DNA of 64,000 nucleotides from Bdellovibrio sp. CG22_combo_CG10-13_8_21_14_all_39_27 (GTDB taxonomy: Bacteria > Bdellovibrionota > Bacteriovoracia > Bacteriovoracales > Bacteriovoracaceae). Positions 17,721 to 25,972 of the stretch are shown here, piece after piece. A model generated the notes under the pieces. That model had not been told where the DNA came from. It did no database searches and saw nothing but the letters and a program-made list of their open reading frames with translations. A program made the translations under genes and the position numbers. The stretch covers positions 13,399 to 77,398 of the forward strand of contig PCTW01000043.1 of assembly GCA_002786715.1 (NCBI GenBank). The letters are read 5' to 3'. Position 1 is the first letter of the stretch; every line of letters starts with the position of its first letter.

Positions 17721-18659
17721 GTGGCCAACCTCTACCCCGAAATTGAAACTTTCAATCATGGTTTTCTTAAAGTATCAGAACTGCACACCGTTTATTTTGA
17801 AGAGTGCGGAAATCCGAAGGGGCGCCCAGTTGTCTTTCTCCACGGAGGTCCTGGAGGTGGAGTAGATGCCTCATATCGCCGTTATTTTAACCCTGAAAAA
17901 TGGCGAATTATTTTATTTGATCAAAGAGGTTGTGGAAAATCGACTCCTTTTGCTGAGCTTAAAGAAAACACCACGTGGGATCTGGTTTCAGATATTGAAA
18001 AAATACGTGAGCACCTTGGTATTGAAAAGTGGGCAGTGTTTGGTGGCTCATGGGGTTCGACTCTTACTCTCATCTACTCAATCACCCATCCCGAAAAGTG
18101 TACTGCTCTTTTCTTGCGCGGAATTTTTATGTGTCGGCAAAAAGAAATTGATTGGTTCTACCAGGAAGGTTGCTCCAAAATTTTCCCTGATATGTGGGAG
18201 AAGTATTTAGCAGCTATTCCAGCAGATGAGCACCATGATTTGGTTTCAGCTTATCATAAACGTCTCACCAGCCCCGATGCCAAAGTTCGAGCAGCAGCAG
18301 CGAAAGCTTGGTCGCAATGGGAAGGTTCAACGTCAAAGTTAATGGTTGATCCTAAAATGATTGATCGCTTCGGTGGCGATGCCTTTGCCGACGCTTTTGC
18401 CAGAATTGAATGCCATTATTTTACAAACAAAATTTTTCTCGATAGTGAAAATTGGATTCTTGATAACGTAGATAAGATTCGCAAAATTCCAGGAATCATT
18501 GTGCAAGGTCGATATGATGTGGTTTGTCCGGCAGAATCCGCATGGGAGCTTCATCGAGCCTGGCCGGAAGCCGAATTCGTCATGGTTGGAGATGCTGGGC
18601 ATTCTTTAAGCGAAAAAGGAATTACCGAAGCTTTGATTGAAGCGACTGATCGCTACTAA
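17721..18659 (+). CDS. pip: Proline iminopeptidase
   Basis: Alpha/beta-hydrolase of the S33 family that releases N-terminal proline from peptides in the cytoplasm. In 312 residues the oxyanion motif HGGPGGG, the nucleophile Ser in GGSWGSTL, the Asp in QGRYDVVCP and the His in GDAGHS are present. The start is GTG 17721, preceded by CAGGAGATTATTT. It overlaps the stop of the next (minus-strand) gene by 4 bases. It suits an organism that takes up much peptide. Confidence 0.95.
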   Translation: MANLYPEIETFNHGFLKVSELHTVYFEECGNPKGRPVVFLHGGPGGGVDASYRRYFNPEKWRIILFDQRGCGKSTPFAELKENTTWDLVSDIEKIREHLGIEKWAVFGGSWGSTLTLIYSITHPEKCTALFLRGIFMCRQKEIDWFYQEGCSKIFPDMWEKYLAAIPADEHHDLVSAYHKRLTSPDAKVRAAAAKAWSQWEGSTSKLMVDPKMIDRFGGDAFADAFARIECHYFTNKIFLDSENWILDNVDKIRKIPGIIVQGRYDVVCPAESAWELHRAWPEAEFVMVGDAGHSLSEKGITEALIEATDRY

Positions 18660-19023
18660 ACGTAAATGACGGTGAAATTTCTTTGCAAAAACTGAAGAGT
18701 CTTCTGATCCAAATTCTTGGGATCGGCTTGCATAAGATAACATTCTTTTTTGAATCCTTCTTCAAGCTTTGAAATCATTTGTGAAGAATTCTGCGTTTTA
18801 AAGAGGTCCTGCTTAATCACTTTAGGATCAAGTTCAGTTCCATGTGTTTGATAAAAGTGATGAAGCGCTTGTAAACGCGATTGCTCATCTTCTCCAAGAA
18901 TAATGGTATTGGGAGAAGTTCTCGAAAAAAACTCAAGTTCACGGGCCATAATCTTTGGCGCAAAAACACCTGCAACCAAGGCAGTAAAACCGCTTTCTTA
19001 AGGATTTCTCTTCTTGTCACCAT
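18656..19023 (-). pseudogene. Frameshifted gene with Tat-like signal peptide
   Basis: Two frames join into one plausible protein. ATG 19023 (GGAG upstream) begins MVTRREILKKAV, a twin-arginine motif, but this frame soon turns nonsensical and stops near 18817. The next frame runs ALVAGVFAPKIMARE and on to TAG at 18656. The join falls in the TTTT tract 18986-18989: one extra T would give a normal Tat signal with hydrophobic core and a mature part of about 95 residues. Either the gene is broken, or a base is missing in the assembly, or it is decoded by slippage. The mature part is unknown to me. A FliA-type promoter stands in front. Confidence 0.65.
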
Positions 19024-19053
19024 AGCGCAGTCTCCTCTCTCTATTATGTACCT

Positions 19054-19081
19054 TTATCGGATGATCTCCAAAAAGGCTTCA
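19054..19081 (-). promoter_or_regulatory. FliA (sigma-28) type promoter
   Basis: On the minus strand TGAAGCCT, 12 bases, TCCGATAA. The -10 box matches the flagellar-sigma consensus GCCGATAA in seven of eight positions. Start of transcription is expected about 24 bases before ATG 19023 of the frameshifted gene. Confidence 0.6.
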
Positions 19082-19124
19082 GTGAGACTGCTAAGACTGT
19101 GGAATTGCGAACTTCTTGCCGATC

Positions 19125-19766
19125 TTAATGCCCACTTTTTTGGATCAAGCTGACTCCATCTCTTACTGGTAGCATCGTCACTCTCAAGTCACTTCTAGAT
19201 GAAACCCAATCATTAAAAACTTGAAGAGCTGCAGTAGAGGCATCGTCACTTGAGGCAGGAAGTAAAACCTTTCCACTCCAAAGTACATTATCTATAACAA
19301 AGGCCCCATGAGCAGAGAGCATCGGCAATGTTTTTTGGAGATAATTGAGATAATTCGTTTTATCAGCATCAATGAAAATCAAATCGAACTTTCCTTCAAG
19401 GGTTGAGATCGTCTCTAGAGCAGGTCCTTTGATAAAGCGTATTTTAGAGCCGTGAGTTGATTGATCCCAAAAACTTTGAGTATAGTCTCTCTGCTCAATA
19501 TCAAGTGTCACCACCTCTCCATTGGGAGGAAGGGCTTCGGCCATCACCAGCGCAGAATATCCAGTAAAAGTTCCGATCTCTAGGATGCGCTCAGCTCGGC
19601 TTAACTTAATAAGACTGGCCATCAACGAACCTTCCATTTCTCCAATCAGCATGCGTGACATCGGTTCAACTTCCCGAGTGTGTAGCTCTAATTTCTTGCA
19701 AGCTTCACTGGGCTTTGTAGAGTGATCAATGGCATAGGTTTCGATTTCAGGATTGATGAACTTCAT
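19125..19766 (-). CDS. SAM-dependent O-methyltransferase (caffeoyl-CoA type)
   Basis: Class I methyltransferase of the cation-dependent O-methyltransferase family; substrate unknown. In 213 residues: the SAM loop RILEIGTFTGYSALVMAEALP (about 59-79), the acidic SAM contact VVTLDIE, the metal-binding Asp in DLIFIDADKTNYLNY, and IDNVLWSGKV. The N-terminal YAIDHSTKPSEACKKLE is usual for bacterial members. Start ATG 19766 with AAAAGGAGC upstream. It is divergent from the aromatic amino acid operon across a 248-base region with several palindromes. Confidence 0.9.
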   Translation of the reverse strand: MKFINPEIETYAIDHSTKPSEACKKLELHTREVEPMSRMLIGEMEGSLMASLIKLSRAERILEIGTFTGYSALVMAEALPPNGEVVTLDIEQRDYTQSFWDQSTHGSKIRFIKGPALETISTLEGKFDLIFIDADKTNYLNYLQKTLPMLSAHGAFVIDNVLWSGKVLLPASSDDASTAALQVFNDWVSSRSDLRVTMLPVRDGVSLIQKSGH

Positions 19767-19818
19767 TGGTAGCTCCTTTTACTGTTAATGAGCGCCATTT
19801 TGAGGGAAGCTCGGCACT

Positions 19819-19985
19819 TTGACAATATATAACAATATTAATTGTCATAAGTTAAACTTATGTCAGCGATACCGTTGTCGATCTATCCAAGGAGATAGTC
19901 ACTGTATAAAGTATCGACATAGAGACGACCATTTTTCAGGTCGTTGGCCCTAAATTTTAGGCATGAATCTTGCTTTTAAATGCCT
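19819..19985 (+). promoter_or_regulatory. Palindromes and competing hairpins upstream of the aromatic operon
   Basis: This stretch holds, in order: TTGACA (19819-19824), and an inverted repeat GACAAT...ATTGTC (19821-19846). A perfect 17-base palindrome follows, CATAAGTT-A-AACTTATG (19846-19862), then a hairpin ACGACC...GGTCGT (19925-19944). Last come two helices that cannot coexist because both use AGGC at 19959-19962: GCC(C)TAAA...TTTAGGC and AGGCAT...ATGCCT. The palindromes look like operators and the exclusive hairpins like a regulatory leader. No T-run follows, so control would be on translation or by a protein. Confidence 0.4.
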
Positions 19986-20014
19986 ATTAAACGTTACTTA
20001 TCAAAGAGGTTGTC

Positions 20015-21109
20015 ATGAGCATTATCGCATTGAACAAGTGGATCCCTAACCTAAAGAAGCCTTTAGTCGTCGCAGGTCCTTGTAGTGCAGAGAGTGAAGA
20101 ACAAATGCTCACGACCGCCAGAGAACTGGTTCAAATCGAAGATGTTCGTATCTTTAGAGCAGGTATTTGGAAACCAAGAACGCGTCCCAACAACTTCGAA
20201 GGGCACGGAGAAGTCGCTCTTCCATGGCTAAAAACAGTGAAAGAAGAAACAGGTTTATTGACAGCAACAGAAGTTGCCAATGCTGGTCACGTGGAACTTG
20301 CTTTAAAATATGGTGTCGATATTTTGTGGATTGGCGCTCGTACAACAGTGAATCCATTTAGTGTACAAGAAATTGCAGATGCTCTTCGAGGAACAAATAT
20401 TCCAGTCATGATCAAAAATCCAATTAACGTCGACCTTGCTTTATGGTTAGGAGCGATTGAAAGACTTGAGGCCGTAGGTCTTAAAAAACTAGTAGCGATC
20501 CATAGAGGATTCTCTGTTGCCGAAAAAAGTCGTTATAGAAATGAGCCGATGTGGAAATTGCCAATCGAATTAAAACGTCGTTTACCGGAAATGCCTTTGA
20601 TCTGCGATCCAAGTCACATTACTGGACGTCGCGATATGATTCTTGAAGTTTCTCAAAAAGCACTCGACATCGATATGGACGGTCTCATGATTGAAACTCA
20701 TCCGAACCCAGATGCCGCATGGTCAGATGCTTCTCAACAAGTAACTCCTGAAATGCTTAATCAAATCATTAAATCTCTTTCTTTGAGAACGGAATTTTCA
20801 AGTGATCGCAACCTTGAACATGAGCTTGAAATTTTGCGTTCTAGAATTGACCGCTTTGATAATGAATTGATTGAAGTTCTCGCTAACAGAATGAAAATCG
20901 TCTCTGAAATTGGTGAACTTAAAAAGAAAGGTCAAATTACGGCTTTTCAAGTTCATCGTATGGATCAAATGTTAAAAGCACGTGAAGATTCTGCTTTGAA
21001 GCTTGGTCTCGCAAAAAAATATATTGATGAAGTCTTCAATATCATCCATGATGAATCTGTTCGTCACCAGACAAAAATTCTAAACAGTTTCAACGAGGAT
21101 CCAAAATAA
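20015..21109 (+). CDS. Bifunctional DAHP synthase / chorismate mutase
   Basis: Catalyses the first step of the shikimate pathway (PEP + erythrose-4-phosphate to DAHP) and, through its second domain, chorismate to prephenate. Residues 1-265 are a type I-beta DAHP synthase with GPCSAES, DPSH and ETHPNPDAAWSDASQQ. Residues 270-355 are an AroQ-type chorismate mutase (LRSRIDRFDNELIEVLANRM). This DAHPS-then-CM order is the one known from Bacteroidetes enzymes, where the mutase domain also regulates the synthase. First gene of a four-gene operon; ATG 20015 has AGAGG upstream. Confidence 0.96.
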   Translation: MSIIALNKWIPNLKKPLVVAGPCSAESEEQMLTTARELVQIEDVRIFRAGIWKPRTRPNNFEGHGEVALPWLKTVKEETGLLTATEVANAGHVELALKYGVDILWIGARTTVNPFSVQEIADALRGTNIPVMIKNPINVDLALWLGAIERLEAVGLKKLVAIHRGFSVAEKSRYRNEPMWKLPIELKRRLPEMPLICDPSHITGRRDMILEVSQKALDIDMDGLMIETHPNPDAAWSDASQQVTPEMLNQIIKSLSLRTEFSSDRNLEHELEILRSRIDRFDNELIEVLANRMKIVSEIGELKKKGQITAFQVHRMDQMLKAREDSALKLGLAKKYIDEVFNIIHDESVRHQTKILNSFNEDPK

Positions 21110-22267
21110 ATGAAAAGCATTGCTGATCGAGTCGCAGGCATAGCAGAGTCCAAGAGTATTAAACTTGCCGCAGTTGTTAATCAACTGCGAAGAGAAGGTC
21201 AGAAAGTAATTGGCCTTAATGTTGGAGAACCCGATTTCGATACTCCCTCACCTATTGTAGAAGCTACTCGTCAAGCCCTCAAAGAAGGACGCACTCGCTA
21301 TTCTTTGGTGGAAGGAATTGAAGAATTGCGCCAGGCCATTTGTGCTAGACATAATGACCTTCATACCAAGAAAATGACTTCCAAAAATGTTCTAATCTCA
21401 AATGGTTCAAAGCAAATTCTCTATAATATTTTTCAAACTCTAGTAAACCCTGGTGATGAAGTCATCATTCCTATACCCTACTGGGTAACCTTTCCTGAAA
21501 GTGTTCGCCTTGCAGGGGGAATTCCCGTTTACGTGGAGACTCGCAAGAATCAACTTGATCTCGCAGCGATTGAGAAGGCCATTACCCCAAACACAAAAGT
21601 TGTGATTATCAATTCTCCTAATAATCCGTCAGGCGCCGTGTATTCGGAAGCGGACCTTCGCCAATTAGCAGAACTTGCGAAGAAGCATGATTTCTATGTT
21701 ATTTCAGATGAAGCTTACGAAGCGATTCTCTTTGATGGTTTAAAACCTGTGCATATGGGTTCATTCAGCGAGGACGCTTTTGAAAGAACAATATCAGTCC
21801 AAAGTTTTTCAAAGAATTATTGCATGACTGGCTTTCGCCTAGGCTACATGTTGGCCAGCGAGAAGATTATTTCTGCCGTTAGTAAATTGCAAGGTCATCT
21901 CACAGGTAACAATTGTACCTTTGCTCAATACGGAGCTTTGCAAGCTCTGCAAATGGATCAAAAAATAATAAAAGATATGGTAGCTCTGATGCAAAAGCGT
22001 CGCGATTTGGCCTTCGACCTCTTTTCACAAATCTTTCCGGACATGGAAAAGCCTCAAGGCGCTTTTTACCTCTGGCCTAATGTAAGTAAAATGATTGCCG
22101 GTAAGTATGCCGATGACATTGCTTTTGCTGAATTTATTTTAAGAGAAGCTGGCGTGGCCATTCTCCCTGGATCAGCCTTTGGTTCTCCCGGTTATCTTCG
22201 AATTTGTTATGCCCCAAGCGAGAATGAAATCCGTGAAGGATTTGAAAAAATAAAATCGGTTTTGTGA
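21110..22267 (+). CDS. Class I aminotransferase (aspartate/prephenate type)
   Basis: PLP enzyme of 385 residues, likely transaminating aspartate, prephenate or aromatic 2-oxo acids. It has the NxxxPDF motif (NVGEPDFDTPSP), NSPNNPSG, the ISDEAYE segment and the Schiff-base Lys in SFSKNYCMTGFRLGY. It starts directly after the stop of the DAHP synthase-chorismate mutase gene, which argues that it completes phenylalanine and tyrosine synthesis. I cannot tell from sequence alone whether it acts before (arogenate route) or after TyrA/PheA. Confidence 0.92.
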   Translation: MKSIADRVAGIAESKSIKLAAVVNQLRREGQKVIGLNVGEPDFDTPSPIVEATRQALKEGRTRYSLVEGIEELRQAICARHNDLHTKKMTSKNVLISNGSKQILYNIFQTLVNPGDEVIIPIPYWVTFPESVRLAGGIPVYVETRKNQLDLAAIEKAITPNTKVVIINSPNNPSGAVYSEADLRQLAELAKKHDFYVISDEAYEAILFDGLKPVHMGSFSEDAFERTISVQSFSKNYCMTGFRLGYMLASEKIISAVSKLQGHLTGNNCTFAQYGALQALQMDQKIIKDMVALMQKRRDLAFDLFSQIFPDMEKPQGAFYLWPNVSKMIAGKYADDIAFAEFILREAGVAILPGSAFGSPGYLRICYAPSENEIREGFEKIKSVL

Positions 22268-22273
22268 GTTGAT

Positions 22274-23002
22274 ATGAAAATAGGAATCATAGGTTTTGGT
22301 CGATTAGGTTCATTAGCGGCCAAGCATTTGGCCCAAGATTCAAATTTATCAGTTTATGATATTCGTGGACTTCAAAAAGAAATTGAAAGTGTTGGAGCCC
22401 ATGCCCTCGCCTTAGAAGAAGTAGCTTCCAGCGATGTCGTCATGCCAATCGTGCCAATCTCAGAGATGAAAAAAACTCTCACCGCAATGGCCCCTTTTAT
22501 TAAACCAGGAACTCTCGTCATTGATACCTGTTCAGTGAAAGAAGCCCCTGTTGAGTGGATGAAAGAAATCCTGCCAGCACATTGTGAAATTTTAGGAACC
22601 CATCCGATGTTTGGTCCTGATTCTGCCAAGCTGACTCTCTATGGATCAAAAATCGTTCTTTGCCCTGTCCGTATTGCGGAAGAGAAATTAAAGAATATAG
22701 ACAATTATCTACAGACTCATGGTCTGCACACTATTACTTGCACACCGGAAGAACATGATCGCCAAATTGCTCACTCACTCATTCTGACCCATTTTGTGGG
22801 GCGCGGATTAGTGGAGTTTGGAGCGAAAGATCTTGAGATAGATACCAAAGGCTACCGTCGTTTGATGAAAATTTTAGAAACCGTTGTCAACGATTCTTGG
22901 CAGCTTTTTGAAGATATGAATCACTATAACCGCTATGCCAAAGAGATGCGCAAAGATTTTATCAAATCACTCTCAACCATAGATCAGAAGGTCCAATCAT
23001 GA
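22274..23002 (+). CDS. tyrA: Prephenate dehydrogenase
   Basis: NAD(P)-dependent oxidative decarboxylation of prephenate (or arogenate) in tyrosine synthesis. The 242 residues begin with a Rossmann nucleotide-binding motif (IGIIGFGRLGSLAAKHL). DTCSVKEAP and LGTHPMFGPDS are TyrA signatures and the helical dimerisation half follows (AHSLILTHFVGRGL). There is no ACT domain, so feedback control probably sits elsewhere. It overlaps pheA by four bases (ATGA). Confidence 0.93.
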   Translation: MKIGIIGFGRLGSLAAKHLAQDSNLSVYDIRGLQKEIESVGAHALALEEVASSDVVMPIVPISEMKKTLTAMAPFIKPGTLVIDTCSVKEAPVEWMKEILPAHCEILGTHPMFGPDSAKLTLYGSKIVLCPVRIAEEKLKNIDNYLQTHGLHTITCTPEEHDRQIAHSLILTHFVGRGLVEFGAKDLEIDTKGYRRLMKILETVVNDSWQLFEDMNHYNRYAKEMRKDFIKSLSTIDQKVQS

Positions 23003-23817
23003 TGAGGATTGGATTCCAAGGAACTCGTGGCGCTTATTCCGAAGAAGCGATCTATCAAATTTTTGGAAAAGAAATTGAGCCTGTCGGATACCTTTTATCT
23101 GAAGAAGTGGCCGAGGCCCTATCTAAAGGCGAAATTGATCGCGCCGTTTTGCCAGTTGAGAATAGTATTGCCGGAAATGTCGCGGTTAATATGGATCTTC
23201 TTTTTCAACACGATTTTTACGCTTATGCTGAACTTTATCTTCCGATTAAACATTGTTTACTAGCAAAGCCTGGGGTTCAGATCGAAAATATTAAACGCGT
23301 CCACTCCCATCCCATTGCTCTTTCCCAATGTCGCCCTTTCTTACGTGAGCACGATATGATCCCTACTGCTGATCGCGATACGGCGGGTTCATGTCAAATT
23401 ATTAAAGAATCGCAAGATGATACTCAAGCGGCCATCGCTTCAAAGCTCTGCGCTGAATATTATGGTCTTACTATTTTAAAAGAGAATATTCAAAGCCAAG
23501 AGAATAACATTACTCGCTTTCTTGCTCTCTCTCGTGAAAAAGTAAAAATAGAAGAAGCAAATAAAACTTCATTAGCTTTCTCAACTGAGCACAGAGCTGG
23601 TGCTTTGCTTGAAATATTAGGCTATTTTAAAAACCACCAATTGAATTTAACCCGACTTGAATCACGTCCGATACCCAATAACCCCTTTCAGTATATTTTC
23701 TTTGTCGATGTCCAATCAGGATTAGATTCAAAAGAAATGCAAATTGGCTTACAAGAAATTCTCAGCGCTGGTCATCTGGTGAAGATTCTTGGCTCTTACC
23801 AGCTTGGAAAATCATAG
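22999..23817 (+). CDS. pheA: Prephenate dehydratase
   Basis: Converts prephenate to phenylpyruvate. In 272 residues: an N-terminal periplasmic-binding-like catalytic domain (GFQGTRGAYSEEA; PVENSIAGNV; and NNITRFLAL with the catalytic Thr), then an ACT regulatory domain with GALLEIL and ESRP, the motifs that bind phenylalanine in feedback-inhibited enzymes. There is no chorismate mutase domain; that activity is on the first gene of the operon. Translation is coupled to tyrA (ATGA). The last 56 bases overlap the convergent yciB-like gene. Confidence 0.96.
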   Translation: MMRIGFQGTRGAYSEEAIYQIFGKEIEPVGYLLSEEVAEALSKGEIDRAVLPVENSIAGNVAVNMDLLFQHDFYAYAELYLPIKHCLLAKPGVQIENIKRVHSHPIALSQCRPFLREHDMIPTADRDTAGSCQIIKESQDDTQAAIASKLCAEYYGLTILKENIQSQENNITRFLALSREKVKIEEANKTSLAFSTEHRAGALLEILGYFKNHQLNLTRLESRPIPNNPFQYIFFVDVQSGLDSKEMQIGLQEILSAGHLVKILGSYQLGKS

Positions 23818-24388
23818 ATTGATATTTTAAGCGATTCATCACTCTCTTGATCATCACAAATTCGATCACCATATAAACAGCAAAAGCGAGGTAGAAACCA
23901 ATGGTTTTGAAAAAAGCCCACGTCCCCGTGCTAGCGTAAATGGCGAGAACGGCCATAAAAATGCCATAGCCTAAAAGAAAAAAGGCCATATGCCATTCCA
24001 TCATTTGAAAAACAAAGTCCGGCAATAGGACGTTCTTTTTCTGCGGCATACTCTCCATCATCTCGAGAAGCAAACCTTTGCCTCTTTTTAAACGGTAAAA
24101 CATAAAAGCACTCATGCCTATGCCGGTGAACAAAGGCTGCAGCTTAAACCATACTCCATCATCGCCTAAAAAAGAGAGGGCTCCCAAAAGAAGAATGAGG
24201 AAAAAATTAAATTTAGAAATAGTATGAACATGCTTAGTGAATATTTTTTCGATGAGAACTTCGATCACCGCTAAAATTAAACCACCTGCTAGGGCAATTT
24301 TGACTGGATAATTTTCATCAAGATACCAGTAAGCGATCGCCGGTAAAAAGCTGATGAGAAAGAAATTTTTCGAAGGTGCACTTTTCAT
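23762..24388 (-). CDS. YciB/IspZ-like septation membrane protein
   Basis: Polytopic inner-membrane protein of 208 residues with about five hydrophobic segments. LISFLPAIAYWYLDENYPVK, the acidic LSFLGDDGVWFKLQPLFTGIG and the later MEWHMAFFLLGY segments match the YciB (septation protein A) layout. YciB is linked to envelope maintenance and septation in other bacteria. Assignment is moderate, since the sequence is divergent. It is convergent with pheA; the next gene upstream is separated by a terminator. Confidence 0.6.
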   Translation of the reverse strand: MKSAPSKNFFLISFLPAIAYWYLDENYPVKIALAGGLILAVIEVLIEKIFTKHVHTISKFNFFLILLLGALSFLGDDGVWFKLQPLFTGIGMSAFMFYRLKRGKGLLLEMMESMPQKKNVLLPDFVFQMMEWHMAFFLLGYGIFMAVLAIYASTGTWAFFKTIGFYLAFAVYMVIEFVMIKRVMNRLKYQSMIFQAGKSQESSPDDQR

Positions 24389-24390
24389 TA

Positions 24391-24431
24391 ATAAAAGGTA
24401 CCAAGAGCCTTTTAAAAAGTCTCCTGGTACC
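24391..24431 (-). terminator. Terminator hairpin with GGTACC ends
   Basis: GGTACCA(A)GAG and CTC(C)TGGTACC form an 11-base stem with one mismatch; the 13-base loop itself contains a CTTTT/AAAAG palindrome. On the minus strand the stem is followed by TTTTATT. It would end transcription of the small basic protein gene before the yciB-like gene. Confidence 0.65.
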
Positions 24432-24441
24432 TCAAGCTGAC

Positions 24442-24774
24442 TTAGCTTCTTTGTTTATTTTTACGACGTTCTTCTCTCTTGGCTTTAAATTCCGCTTTAG
24501 CAGCTTTGCGCTCTTCAGGGCTCATCGCTTTCCATTTCGCTTTTCTCTCTTGGTGCATCGCCTTTCGCTGATCCATTTTCGCCTTAGTTTCAGCATCGGC
24601 TCTGTCATACTTCGCTTGCCACTTCACCTTCATTTCAGCTTTTTTGGCCTCACGTTGTTCGGGAGTCATTGATTTAAATTCTTCTCTCATTTTATCGCGC
24701 TTAGCTTGATCAAAGGAGAATGCATTACTGGCCAATAAAAAACTAAGAAGAAGTAATCCTGATTTCATTTTCAT
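24442..24774 (-). CDS. Small exported highly charged repeat protein
   Basis: 110-residue protein with a signal peptide (KSGLLLLSFLLASNAFS) and a mature part that is almost all charged helix. A unit of the type M(T/S)PE(Q/E)R(E/K)AxKAExK occurs twice, separated by an Arg/Lys-rich spacer, and continues as Lys/Arg/Glu runs. It resembles DUF3106-type proteins, whose role is unknown. ATG 24774 has GGAGG six bases upstream; the frame is open further up but without a signal. Confidence 0.7.
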   Translation of the reverse strand: MKMKSGLLLLSFLLASNAFSFDQAKRDKMREEFKSMTPEQREAKKAEMKVKWQAKYDRADAETKAKMDQRKAMHQERKAKWKAMSPEERKAAKAEFKAKREERRKNKQRS

Positions 24775-24859
24775 AAAGACCTCCATGATATTCATGTTCC
24801 TAACAGTCAATACGATTGAGAATTGAAAAAGTTTCGAATGAGCTAAGTCTTGGTATTTC

Positions 24860-25843
24860 TTAAGCTGCTTTCTTGATTTTAGCGTGCCGTTGAAGCTGGT
24901 ACTCTTCAAAACGGTCTTTCAAATGTTCAGGGTCAAGTATTTCTACTGAGTCCTTAATTTGGTAAAGCCATTCAAGAAGATCGTCACTCATTTCAACACT
25001 CGCTGCCCAAATAAGATCGCCATTCATATTCGACGTCATATAGGGATTACCTAAGAAATGGTAAGGAGGTCGAAGGTCTACGGTCTCAGCATTTTTCACT
25101 TTGAGAACCATACGCTCTTCACTTCCCGCAACGGCCCTAATGGCATTAATGAAATCATCAACCGAACGAGGAGTAAAATTTTGTGTGTAATCACTATTGA
25201 TTAAAAGGCGGACGTCTTCGATTTCATTCACAGAAATGCAAATCAAAGAACGGTCCGTATTGTCTTCTCCTACAACTGAGAGTTCTCCTTCGAGAAAAAC
25301 CAGTCGATGTGGAAATAAAGTCGTACTTTTTGAATCTTTCAAGATAACTTGCAGGAGCAACCCTGACTTTAGGCAATCTTCAATTTGCTCAATCATCTTG
25401 GCATCATTTTCATGCATGCGTTTAATGATATTTTGCTTTTCAGATTCCTCTTCAAAGAAGCGAAAGAGATCGAGATCTGCGTATTGCATTTCAACGTGAG
25501 TGAGCTTTTCAATCAACGTTTGGTGTATCGATTTTCCACTGTATTCTTCCAGGAGGGGAAAGTGGGCCTGCAGTGCCATCCATTCACTGACACTCAAATC
25601 AATGATGACCCTTTTCTTATCTTCAGACGGAACAATAATCAGTTCCTCATCTTTACTTTTAACCTCAACCGAACAATCGAAATTTTTAAGAAAGGAGATC
25701 ACTTCAAAAAGTTCAGCTCTCTTCAAATCCTCCAGACCTATCAAATAGCGAAAGGCGCTAAGGGAGATTTCTTGTTCCAGTTGGTCTAAGTGCTTTAAAA
25801 CAGTCCAAAATCGGTCGTTAAAAATGCGGGGCTCTCGGGCCAT
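24860..25843 (-). CDS. WYL-domain transcriptional regulator (divergent)
   Basis: 327 residues. The central part (about 185-235: TLFPHRLVFLEGELSVVGEDN...ISVNEIEDVRLL) follows the WYL domain pattern. The C-terminal LEWLYQIKDSVEILDPEHLKDRFEE follows the WCX extension that senses ligands in PafBC/DriD-like regulators. The N-terminal 80 residues are predicted helical, but I see no clear helix-turn-helix. Expected role: DNA-binding regulator responding to a nucleic-acid-type ligand. Divergent from the next gene. Confidence 0.72.
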   Translation of the reverse strand: MAREPRIFNDRFWTVLKHLDQLEQEISLSAFRYLIGLEDLKRAELFEVISFLKNFDCSVEVKSKDEELIIVPSEDKKRVIIDLSVSEWMALQAHFPLLEEYSGKSIHQTLIEKLTHVEMQYADLDLFRFFEEESEKQNIIKRMHENDAKMIEQIEDCLKSGLLLQVILKDSKSTTLFPHRLVFLEGELSVVGEDNTDRSLICISVNEIEDVRLLINSDYTQNFTPRSVDDFINAIRAVAGSEERMVLKVKNAETVDLRPPYHFLGNPYMTSNMNGDLIWAASVEMSDDLLEWLYQIKDSVEILDPEHLKDRFEEYQLQRHAKIKKAA

Positions 25844-25936
25844 TCGTCTACCTCTCGTTGTGGGAATTCCGTCTTACTCGTAAATTCCAACGCTTAAATA
25901 CCGTACCAATCTTGTCGGCTTTGGAAGTGTTTTCCT

Positions 25937-25966
25937 TTAGCAAAATGTGCAGGTTCAAGCGATAAT
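25937..25966 (+). promoter_or_regulatory. Probable promoter of a leaderless mRNA
   Basis: TTAGCA (25937-25942), 18 bases, GATAAT (25961-25966). The only sensible start codon (ATG 25973) is seven bases after the -10 box, so transcription would begin at or next to the A of ATG. No ribosome binding site lies upstream, which fits a leaderless message. Confidence 0.45.
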
Positions 25967-25972
25967 AACCCT

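Noticed and set aside
19860-19898. 12-codon frame upstream of the aromatic operon as a leader peptide
   Set aside because: No enrichment in Phe, Tyr or Trp codons and no attenuator hairpin with T-run, so a classical attenuator is not supported.
2131-24343. Repeated GCGATCGC palindromes (HIP1-like) near 2131, 5304, 5950 and 24334
   Set aside because: All lie in coding sequence where the Asp-Arg codon pair GAT CGC is common; four copies do not establish a signature.
25385-25789. 134-codon open frame on the plus strand
   Set aside because: Lies wholly opposite the WYL-domain gene; composition and lack of a start signal mark it as a shadow.
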